From NCBI GenBank assembly GCA_963681505.1, contig OY811985.1, positions 3,771,271 through 3,835,270 on the forward strand: a stretch of DNA of 64,000 nucleotides, written 5' to 3'. The notes beneath the pieces are model-generated. The model was not told the origin of the DNA. It searched no databases and saw nothing but the letters and a program-made list of their open reading frames with translations. This stretch comes from Eunapius fragilis. Taxonomy: Eukaryota > Porifera > Demospongiae > Spongillida > Spongillidae. This document shows positions 47,229 through 57,400 of the stretch, piece by piece. The first letter of the stretch is position 1, and each line of letters starts with the position of its first letter. The translations under genes were made by a program, and so were the position numbers.

Positions 47229-48009
47229 TTGCCCCAGTACACCAAACAGGTCAGAATAGCCTACCACATACAAGGGTCAGGGAAAATGATCACATCCAGT
47301 GTTGGGAGTCATACATTGGAGGGTGATGGGGAGGCTCAAAATAATAATTTTGTTTTAACGATTAATGGATTTTTCTCTAGCTACACTGTAAAAGGGCAAT
47401 TCAACAAGGTTAGCACTCACTTTGTGGTTGACACTGGAGCAACTACTACTCTGATTCGGAAAGATGCTTGGTGCCGGGCTGGTGGAAGCTCAGGAAAACT
47501 CAAACAAATGCCAAAGCTGAGATTGGTTGCTGGTCATCCGTTAGAGGTTCTTGGAGCAGCAAGTTACAGCATCCAACTTGGTGGTCATATGTTTTCGGCA
47601 GATGTGATTGTGATGGATGCATTGACAGAAGAGGGCTGGATTTTTTGGAGGCACACAACTGCACTATACAAACTGGACAGAAGCGTCTTACCTTAGGGAA
47701 TTGTGGGATATCCAACCTTTGAATGGCAATGCACAATCTATTCGGGGAGATGAGAGTGGAATCAACCACATTGCAGTGTCAGTGTGTGAACCCATTACAA
47801 TCCCACCTGCAAGTGAAAGGGAGGTGATGGTAAAGGTTCCAGAAAACCTGAAGGGAACATGGTTTCTTGAAGGCTCTCACCATGGACGATGTGGTGTGAC
47901 TGTGGCAAATGCTTTGTATGAACCTCAATCCGATAGTGTCCCAGTACGACTATTGAACACACACAGCAAATCAATAGTCCTGAAGACAGGTAAAAAATTG
48001 GCACGCTAG
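47229..48009 (+). pseudogene. Gypsy retropepsin region
   Basis: HFVVDTGATTTLI carries the aspartic protease DTG active site (residue about 68 of the open frame). EVLGAASYSIQLGG follows. After a stop (TAG at 47694-47696) a second frame, 47701-48009, covers the spacer between protease and reverse transcriptase, with VCEPITIPPASEREVMVKVP. Confidence 0.8.
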
Positions 48010-48014
48010 AGAGG

Positions 48015-49575
48015 ATGGAAGAGACAGTGATTGGAGGTGTCAAAGAACAAGTACTAAGTGGTGACATTACAGAAAGTGTGAGGCAGAAGTTAACAGATCT
48101 TGTGAACCAGTTGGAGGAAAGCCTGTCTGACAAGGAGAGGACTCAACTCCTGGGGTTGCTGCTGGAATACCATGACATATTTGCACAAGGACCAGGGGAC
48201 TTTGGTTGTACTGGTATACTGAAGCATAGTATCAATATTGAAGGTGTACAACCAGTCCCACAGCAAGTTCGACGAATCTCTCGGGATGAGGTTAGTGGCA
48301 TGCTGAGTGAGATGTTACAGAAGGGTGTGATCAAGAAGTCTGCAAGCCCCTGGACATCTCCAATAGTTTTGGCCCAAGAGAAAGATGGTACTACCCATTT
48401 TTGTGTATAATAAACACAGTCACCAGACGAGATGCCTACCCACAGATAAATGATAGATACCTTGGACACATTATCAGGATCCAAGTGGTTCAGTACACTG
48501 GACCTCATCAGTGGGTATTGGCAGGTCCAGACGAACCCTGCAGACCCAGGAAAAAATAGCCTTTTGTAACCCAGAGGGTCTGTTTGAATTTACAGTCATG
48601 TCATTTGGACTCTGTAATGCACCTGCCACCATTCAGCATCTTATGGACATGATATTAGCTGGCTTGCAGTGGGATGGATGTTTGGTATACCTGGATGATG
48701 TCATCATCATTGGACAAAGATTTCTTGATCATCTTACAAACCTCAGCATGGTTTTTGAGCGCATCCGACAAGCAGGCCTGAAGTTGCAGCCATCCAAGTG
48801 CAAGTTGTGCTGAAAGAGGTGACATTTCTGGGCCATATTGTTTCACAAGATGGGATTACAACTGACCATTCAAAAACTGAACAAGTATCTGAATGGCCAG
48901 TTCCATCATCCTGTACAGAAGTACGCTTCCTTGGACTAGCTAACTACTATAGAAGATTTGTTCAAGATTTTGCAGCAATGGCAAAGCCTTTTCATCGGCT
49001 GACAGAAAGGAATGCCCAGTTCAGGTGGACCACTGAATGTCAGAGAGCATTTGACAAGCGGAAGGACTGCCTTGTCTCAGCACCTATTCTGGCATTCCCA
49101 GATTTTACAAGACCTTTTATCCTGGACCACCGATGCCAGCGACATGGGGATTGTGGTTGTCCTATCCCAAATCCATTATGATGGCTCAGAACGTGTGGTT
49201 TCATATGCCAGCCATGTACTGAACGGAACTATTGTGTGACTAGGAGTGAGTTGTTGGCAGTGGTCACATTTATCCAACACCGTCCCTACCTACTTGGAAG
49301 AGAATTCATTCTTAGAACCGATGATGGTGAATTGAAATGGCTGGCAACTTTTCGAGCATCAGAGTGGCAGATTGCTCAATGGAATGAACAGCTGCAGAGA
49401 ATAATATTACCATTCTTCACAGAGCAGGTCATAAGCATGGTAATGCAGATGCCATGTCCTGGATCCCTTGTCAACAATGTGGAAGGGAGGACACAGAGCT
49501 ATAGTACCAGGATAGATGGCTGTTATAAAGGGCACCAGTTTAAGAGGCAGACCATGAGGAAGTCAGAACCCCGCA
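48015..49575 (+). pseudogene. Gypsy reverse transcriptase and RNase H
   Basis: The early part has SMLxE-like GVIKKSASPWTSPIVL (48320). A frameshift near 48410 precedes SKWFSTLDLISGYWQV. Then come FCNPEGLFEFTVMSFGLCNA and the catalytic CLVYLDDVIIIG (48680). The thumb and RNase H follow with TFLGHIVSQDGI, RFLGLANYYRRFV and TRSELLAVVTF. At least five frame breaks (near 48410, 48790, 49175, 49240 and 49575) make it inactive. Confidence 0.85.
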
Positions 49576-49576
49576 A

Positions 49577-50141
49577 TTGAATGATGAGTCACTGGGAATC
49601 ATAGTTCATGCATTTGAAAAGGGAAAACATCTCAGGGATGATTATGTAAAAGGGAAAGGTCTGGAGACAAGGCGCCTGGTACAGATTTGGGACCAGCTGC
49701 TAATCCAAGATGGAATTCTCTATAGACGCTTTGAAAGCCACCAAAAACCACCAAAGTTCCAAGGACTATGTATTGCAAGTGGTTATTCCAAGGTTGATGA
49801 GGAAATGGATCCTTGAAGAATTACATGCAGGTGTATCAGGTGGTCACCTAGGAGAGGACAAAATGTTGGGACGGCTAAAAGAACGCTATTATTGGCCAGG
49901 TCACTATGCTGATGTGAAGAGTTGGTGTAAGACATGTGAGCTGTGCACCACAAGGAAAAAAGCAGCACCAAAACAGAAAGCACCACTGCAAACATTTGCA
50001 GTAGCCTCTCCAATGCAGCTTGTACATGTAGCTTTGACATCTTGGGTCCATTGCCTGAAAGTCGAAGAGGAAGCAGATACATATTGGTTGCTGGAGACCA
50101 CTTCACACACAGTTAAATATGACAACATGCTACTAATATAG
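49577..50141 (+). pseudogene. Gypsy integrase zinc-binding region, truncated
   Basis: The HHCC finger is visible: LHAGVSGGHLGEDKM supplies the two His, and CKTCELCTTRK the Cys pair. The linker residues RYYWPG and MQLVHVALTSW follow. The frame stops at 50141 before the D,D35E core, which is absent downstream. Confidence 0.8.
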
Positions 50142-50154
50142 GTCTGTTTCTTCA

Positions 50155-50255
50155 ATCAGAAGCCTTGTTCCCTTGCTGTTTACACCACAATCGCCTTTGA
50201 TTCCTATATACCACCAATTTTCTCGTATAGAGAATGTTTTTATTACTTGTCACAC
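50155..50255. mobile_element. single arm of the 25.5-kb foldback family
   Basis: CCTTGTTCCCTTGCTGTTTA, ATTCCTATATACCACCAATT and TCTCGTATAGAGAATG match 25694-25775 at roughly 85 percent by eye. No mirrored partner is nearby, so this is a half copy at the truncation edge of the retrotransposon. Confidence 0.7.
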
Positions 50256-51380
50256 TTGAGGCCGGCCACTCCGTTAAAATGTTTAGTTTCTGGTTGAATG
50301 CCTTCTTCGAAAGTGATGCAGGTGGGTGGGTTATTTTTATATGATTACACAATGTACACGGATACTGCAATATAGGTGCAAGCAAATCTCTCACTTTTTG
50401 GGTCACAAGGCTGATTTAGGATGTTCACATTGCACGTTTATGGCTGAAAGGGATCCCATGCACAAAGAAAGGTGCATCTGGAAAAATTAGCTACTACACA
50501 TGTGTCGCAGTACGGCAAAGTAGAACTCATGCTCAAGTGTTAGATCAGGCAAAGGAATACCAGGTAGCTAGTTAACTGGCAGCAGCAAAGAGATCCAAAA
50601 AAAGAAATGGTTTTCGTTACAGTAAGTTAGTTCACTTACCATAATGGTTCAAATGCTAATCCTTGCCCATGCACACATTTCTTCTTGGAAAGGTTTTAAA
50701 CTATACCTGAAAAGCATTCCTGATAAAAAGCTTCCTGAATTTTATAGATGCCTAAAAAGTCATATGACCTTGGCAGATTGACAACAAGCATCAAAGATGC
50801 ACTTTCAAGCCTAACAGCCCAACAATGGAAAAATTTTGCATTGTTTACGCACGGCATGTTTTGTTGGTTTGATATCAGATAAATTATTTCCGTCCCTGTG
50901 TCATGTGAGACAGTACTATATACATGCAAACCGATTCTTAACAGTGAGCTTGTATCATAAAACATTTACTGCAGCATATGGAAAATGGAGTACCTCTATT
51001 AATTATCACATGGCCCTGCATATTTGTGATGTGATTAGTGGGTTATTGGCTATGAAGGTGTGAGTGGTTATCTTAGTGATAATCGCAACAACAAAAGAAA
51101 CATTGATCACAATTAATGACCACAATTCTGAAGCAGCTTTGTTCATATGCCTGTGAATTAGCAGATTTGATAGCAGAAACACCTGATGCACTGAAAGTTG
51201 TCATATCAGCAGATGCAGAAATTGATGCTTATTCAACATATCCTTACAGCAATCTTTGCAATTCAAAAGACTTGAATTATTTTGAATTGCAATGTAGAGG
51301 TGAAGCCGACAATTGGACAGTAGAATTCCATCACCCAAGTAAAAGCCCACAGACAACTTGTGGAGTTTTGCAAAAAAAAA
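50256..51380. other. region with short unassigned open frames
   Basis: Open frames at 50836-51063 and 51116-51433 (with ACELADLIAETPDALKVVIS) have no recognised motif and no consistent splice model. They end at an A9G33-type run at 51371-51413. Confidence 0.4.
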
Positions 51381-51433
51381 AGGGGGGGGAGGGGGGGGGG
51401 GGGGGGGGGGGGGGTATAATGAGGATGCATTAA

Positions 51434-53139
51434 CACCGCGTCCGCGAGTAAAGTGGGTGAAAACGGCCAAAATTTGGGGGAGGTTTAAAATATAAAAGGT
51501 CCGCTGATTATTATTTTTCTTTTCTGACGCAGGATACTGTTACTACAACTCTTGAGACAACATTTGATGCGTTCAGTGAGAGGACCGTTGGTCTGCCGCA
51601 TGCTATCTACGAGCTGGCAAGTGACCGGTCGACATCAGTGGCATCCGATGTTTTGCTCATACAGCGGTGTTGCTTGTAAAACGATTTTCAACACAAATGA
51701 CAATCCCAAAGTCACAATTTCATTTCAGTTCATATACTGTGCACTTCTGGAACATTTTGAACGTATCGGGGTGGAGATGTATAGCGCTAGGCTTGAATAG
51801 GAGCGCCCAACATGTACTTTATGTAAATCAATCCATACAATAGTGTAAAAGTCCACTAGTCACTGTACCAGTGTTGGCTGCGAATGCGCTCCTTCCCTAT
51901 AGTCACTGGAGCCAGGCTAGCTGTACACAATGTCGCGAGGCAAACTATTTCGGTAAAATAGCATATCGATACACACGTACATGCATTTACACCATTGATA
52001 ACGATAATAAAGATTACAAAATGTTTACTTTCTCTCTGACTTTAATTTTTAAACTAATAACTTTGCTTTTGATTGCTTTATCATGTTCCAAGGGATGTGG
52101 TAGGCATAGTGCAGCCTTGAGATTTTTCAGGGCTTCTGCAGGCTTGATTGTGGGATTACGCTCTACCAATTCTTGAAGGTGTTTTAACATACTGCTTTGG
52201 TAGATTGCTTCCTCTTCCATTTTTCATTCTCATCATGATCACTACCTGCATTGTCCTCATCACTGGCCTTCTTCCTACCAAACAACTTGGTAATTTCTGC
52301 ACGTATTTCATTCTCCCCAGGTAAGGTGTAGCGACCAGGATAGAGTGACGGAAGCTCCTCTAACATAGCACATGGACTCATTTTGTCCGAGGAAACACGA
52401 GCTCCTTGATCAAACATCCTTATTATGTTGTACGGTTCCAAGTATATGCTCGACCATACTGAGCCCCTCCTCGCTGCGGACGCCTAGCCCAACCTTGCAA
52501 TTTGTGTTTATGGTTATGATTCAATGGTTCGCTCCTCTAGCTCTGTTGCCTTTGCTATGTCAATTCTAGCCCTTTTTGCTGCTTTTCTTTGCTCGCTGCC
52601 AGTCGATAGTCGCTTCGGACCTCGTTGCCCAGTACTCCGAGCAAGCGCCACTCCAGGCTCTATACACCATCGCAACCACATCCGCACCTTTTGCATGCGC
52701 TGCCACACAATGGCCATGAACCAACTTTGCATTTGCAACGAAGAGGCTGTTCGGAATTCATTGATCCTAGTTTAACTATTAGTGGTTAGTTAACTGCAGT
52801 ATTTGGACTGGTTTCATAAGCTTCATCGCAATTGTTTGGCGAATGGGCATTTGTTTAAAGGATAAAAACGTAATTTTTATCTCTTGCACAAGTAAGTACG
52901 TGATCGGGAAGGGTTTTAGTATTCGTATTAGCATTCAAAACATGCCTTTTTGAGTACCGAACCGCATTATTAAAAGTATGCATATCTCTTCTACAACACA
53001 TCCATTTGGTACAGGATAGAATAATCCGATAGGTTCTTGTACCAGAATTTCATATAGTGCTTACGACTGCATTACTAGCGGACCTTTTTTTCTTTTAAAT
53101 GCCCCCAAATGGTGACCCAGATTACCCGCGGATGCGGTG
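51434..53139. mobile_element. 1.7-kb TTAA-flanked element with ~75-bp inverted ends
   Basis: The left end CACCGCGTCCGCGAGTAA and right end, in reverse, CACCGCATCCGCGGGTAA are each preceded by TTAA (51430-51433, 53140-53143). Pairing continues through TTTGGGGG and AAAAGGTCCGCT. A TTAA duplication is typical of piggyBac and Kolobok, but neither transposase was recognised inside. Confidence 0.75.
52014..52738 (-). pseudogene. minus-strand ORF fragments inside the TTAA element
   Basis: In minus-strand order: WLRWCIEPGVALARSTGQRG with KRARIDIAKATELEER (52738-52514), then MFDQGARVSSDKMSPCAMLE and GRYTLPGENEIRAEITKLF (52441-52190), then QSSMLKHLQELVERNPTIKP, AEALKNLKAAL and IKSKVISLKIK (52200-52014). 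The last two overlap in different frames, so at least one frameshift exists. The fragments look like parts of one acidic/basic coiled protein. From memory, similar RYTLP-xExEIR and KVxSLK motifs occur in multicopy invertebrate ORFs. It is probably the cargo or transposase of this element. Confidence 0.5.
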
Positions 53140-53143
53140 TTAA

Positions 53144-54440
53144 TTTACATAAACCCTAGAATTGACAAATTTGGGCGTTGTACAAACTTACTCCTCTGTC
53201 TATAATTCCGTAGATAGGGCTCTGTAGTTAAAGCATTTTTTTTTAAAGATAGCTATGAATTGTGAACCTATTTTGGAATAATCAAATCCTTTAACAAACC
53301 ATATGTTACTTCTACAACTGGATGGTGCAAAGAATGAAGTGTGTGAAAATTTGGTTGCATATGTTACATGGATGAGTTTCAAGACACCTGAAATAGAGGG
53401 GGGAAATGGACTATGCAGTTAAAAGCCCAAGACGATTTTTTAATCGTTGTGCTCTTGCATCAGCTGGAAGAAACAGTTCATCCTATTATGTTATTGAGCT
53501 TCCACGATAGCTAGAATGATCAGTGAATTATTTTAGTGTGATCTCAAAATATGTGGGTGCTATTTGTAGGCAATAGTTAATATATCGAGAGCGCGATTCT
53601 CGGCTATAGCTAAACCTTGCGTTTGATTTTTAATTGAATGGAAAATCATGTTTCAAATCAAGAGCGTGATTTACCAGTTGCGCCAAATCAAGTTCTTGAT
53701 CTGTAATGAAATGGATTTGATTCTACAATGAAAAATTCATTTACTGAATTCAGGAAACATAATAAAAATCATATGTACAATCGAAAACGATGATTTGACG
53801 CGCTTTTTTTTTTTTTCCTGTGCAGAGGTACGGCCGTGTCCTAGCTTAACTTTACCAATTGTCTCCATGTGGCCTCCATAAGTTCCAAAAAAGCTATACA
53901 CTTGCTTACATACACATAACCTACCTGCATGTGTTGCGCATCAGCAAACAAACTAGTGTTACTTGGGGTGGGAAATTTTTAATGGCAAGGCGGAATACGT
54001 TCTTGCAGTCCAGTACCTTGCCAAAATTTATCCTCAGATTCAATTTGGCAGGGGGATTACATTTTTCGTGATACATATTCATCCGCTCACTGAGGTCAGC
54101 AGTCTTGAGTTAAGGCATATAATTAATTCCGTTAGAGCGTTTCACACCGATATAGTGATGCAAAATTTTAATAACAAGAACAAGTCCATGCATTATATTT
54201 ACTCTTTCAAGATATTATAAATACCAGTACATATAGTACCACTGTATCCGGCTGTTTTTGGTCTTATTTTCGATCGTTTAGCACGTGAATTGATCGCGCG
54301 TTCGGTGTTTTGCTTGCGTTCTGTGAGTGTTCATTTCCTTAGCATTGCTAGCACACTCACAATCGTAATTTTAAAAATGCGTTATAGCAGTATAACGGTT
54401 AACCCGACAAACTAGGGGGACGAGGAATGTACGCCTACGC
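53144..54440. other. intergenic, nothing recognised
   Basis: AT-rich, with a T run at 53803-53815. A frame at 53963-54220 (FNGKAEYVLAVQYLAKIYPQ) is protein-like but unassigned. Confidence 0.4.
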
Positions 54441-54450
54441 CTGAAAACCC

Positions 54451-54460
54451 GTCTATATAA
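54451..54460 (+). promoter_or_regulatory. putative TATA box of the talin-head gene
   Basis: TCTATATAA lies about 38 bp before the ATG at 54498. If used it implies a very short 5' leader of about 10-20 nt. The motif is clear; its use is inferred. Confidence 0.35.
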
Positions 54461-54497
54461 TGCCTTCGAGTCTTGTGTTAGCAGTTCGGATTCGATA

Positions 54498-57400
54498 ATG
54501 GCTAGCTCAACTGGAAAAGTCGCGATTGAAGTCCAGCTGGTTGATACCAATGACATCAAAACAATAATGGTAGATGAGGCCTTCAATTCCAAGGGAAAGT
54601 TTTCGTATGATCCCACCTCTTCGCTTCTTTCATTACGAATGTTCTGCAGTTCGAGGAAACTATGCTTGTCTGTTTCGCATGCAGCTTCGTTCGTGAGAAG
54701 TATGCCTCTTCCAACAATAAAGATGGAATAGGTACGTTATGTTCACTGTGTGACACACATTTGTTTCTTCTCAAGTCGAACATTTCAGAGGGGAACTTTT
54801 GGCACATTCCATACGCAATGTTGCTTGGCGTGATCACCATGCATATTCAACCATATGCCAATCCGAACCATTGAGAAGGAATTCGTAACATTCGTAGCGT
54901 TAAATAGGGGAGGGGGGAGTTGTTCTTTGTAATGCCGCGTTGTAAACTGTTAGTCTGTACCCCGACCAAAAGGCGTTACAGCAGTGGGGTGGATCACATC
55001 ACCACTATGTTCAGTATAGGTAGTAGTAAAAGTGTACGGTGCACTTTTCTCGTGCCAGATCTGGTATGCATAGTTATATACGAGATATTGACGTTATGAA
55101 GATTGCGCTGTTATAGCAGTCGTGCATGGACTGCCTAAACGCCCTGTAACCATAGATATTATATGAAGGGATCGGAAATGGGGCCTTTTAACACCAACCA
55201 ACAGGTACAATCAGTGTAGTAGCGGAAGTTCAAATAAAATGGAGGATCAAATGACTGGTATTGTTAGCTGCTCCTGATTAGAATTACATAATTTCAAACA
55301 GCCCACTGCAGTATCGCATTAACATCTTGTCACGGGGGGGGGGGGGGGGGGGGGGGGGAGGGGGGGGGGGTAACTCGTGGAATTAAGCACAGGAAGAAAA
55401 AAAAGCGTCGCATCATTTGAACAGAAAATCACACAAAAATCATACGCTTTTTTGTGTGATTCTCTGTTCAATCGCGCAATGATTTCTAAATGATTCGACG
55501 CTTTTTTCCCCTGTGAAGTTTTTTTAATCCTATGAAAAATCATTGCGTGATCTTACACACAAAATCATATTGTGTGTGATTTGTATGTGATTCTTTGCAA
55601 TATCACACAATGATTCCACGCGTTCTTTTTCCCCTGTGTGTCCTTTCCTCTTCCATTATTGCGAACTTTCTTCTGATAATCCTTTTTCATCGTCAGAATT
55701 TCTAGTGGATCCATCGGGGTCCTTGCCATCCCTTGCCATCTTTAAGGTATTCACTAACACTGCGCAGTGTCAATCATGTGGGTTCGAGGGGTTCGATCGT
55801 ACCCCCACTCCGGCCCGGCCAGGTGTCCTACTCCGTCCGTTAAACCAATTAAGCGGGCAACGCCTATGCACGCCTGCTGTTTTATAATTAACTATCATTG
55901 AATGTAACGTTTCGATCGAAAATGGTGTCACGTAAGAGAATCAGATTTAAGCAATCAGATATTTTCGACATTATGCCGATCATAATATGCCATGCATCTC
56001 ATGAGGCTGATGGTATAGATGGCGCAGTCGCTAACCTATAGTCTCTCTCTCTCTCACTCTGATCGCATGCCTGTGTGCATGACGCAGAGAGGTGTCTGAC
56101 CTTGTGTGCACTGATGTGGATGTGTGCACTGATGTGGAGAGGGCTGACCTTGTGTGCACTGATGTGGAGAGAGCTGACCTTGTGTGAACTGATGTGGAGA
56201 GGGCTGACCCTGTGTGCACTGATGTGGAGAGAGCTGGCTGATCTTGTGTGCACTGTGTGAAAAGAGCTGACCTTGTGTGCACTGACGTGGAGTGAGCTGA
56301 CCTTGTGTGCACTGAAGTGGAGAGCGCTGGCTTACAGACTAACATGAATGTCAAAGTAGTAATGCTGATGTGCAGCCTTATACTGTGCATGCAGAAAGCG
56401 CTGATCGGGATACTCAGGGCAGATAGCTAATGAGACAATGATTTAATGGTGTTGAAGCATCTGAAGATTATTGAGCCTTACTGCAGGTCAAAAGTATTGC
56501 TTGCCAACAAATTATTACAAACCAGAGCCAAAATTCTTGTCTCCCAGAACATTTTCAAACGAGTGTAAACAGTCATTTCAGTTGAGTTGGTTACATAAAT
56601 ACCCAGGACTGGCGTACAGTATAGAATTGAATGCAGGGTTTTGCAATTTTTGTGCCTTATTTGTAGTAAAATACAGAGATAAGCTTTGGTTTACTTGTGA
56701 CCAAATCATTTAAGAACTGGGTAAAAGAAATTCTGGCCTCTCACAATATCATAGCATTGCAACTGCAGCTTGCATTGAACTTCCATAAGTCAACAAAGCA
56801 GCCACAAGGCAATATTTGCTTGTATAATTGTCTGTAAAACGTTGTGCATACTGTATTGTGGCAAGCAATGTATTGCTCTCAGAGGAGACAAGTGGAAACT
56901 GGATAAACCAGGAAACATGGAAACGTTTTGTCAATGATGAAAATAATAGCAAACTATGATTCTATTTTGAAGGCTCATCTTGCAAAGCCTATAGACAAAA
57001 GAATGCCACTTATATTTCATCCAAAAATACAGAAAGAAATAATGGATATCATTGGCAAAGAAATTACCCAAAAGTCGATTATAAAAGAGAATCAAAAGGT
57101 GGCGGCTATATGGAGGCCAAGTTACATCTTACATCAAAGAACACATGCATGTCTTTGTTGTCAGCAAAAAATCCGTTCGAAAAGAATTTATACAATTTAC
57201 CACTCGTATTCAAGTCACAGGAAAATCAATAGCTGAACAAATATGTGATGACCTCAAGCTCCTGAGCTTAAATATCAAAAACATCAGAGGTCGGGGATAC
57301 GATGGAGCCTCTAGTATAGGTGTAGTAACCACACTGGAGCTCCAGGAAAAAATCAACACTTGCCACATTGTAGTGGACATTGGGCAGAAACGCATTCAGC

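Larger units (their letters stand above)
46500..50141 (+). mobile_element. Ty3/Gypsy-type retrotransposon remnant
   Basis: Gag, protease, reverse transcriptase, RNase H and the first part of integrase occur in the Gypsy order on one strand. No LTRs were found, the integrase core is missing, and stops and frameshifts interrupt every domain. The left border abuts a hairpin MITE. The right border is close to a foldback half-arm at 50163-50250. Confidence 0.85.

Noticed and set aside
54570-54731. 77-codon frame continuing from the talin-head ATG
   Set aside because: After codon 24 it leaves talin F0 similarity; the similarity resumes in another frame at 54650, showing an 80-bp intron.
55780-55860. 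tRNA-like box B (GGTTCGATCG) on the plus strand
   Set aside because: No matching box A at the right distance and no cloverleaf with acceptor pairing could be drawn.
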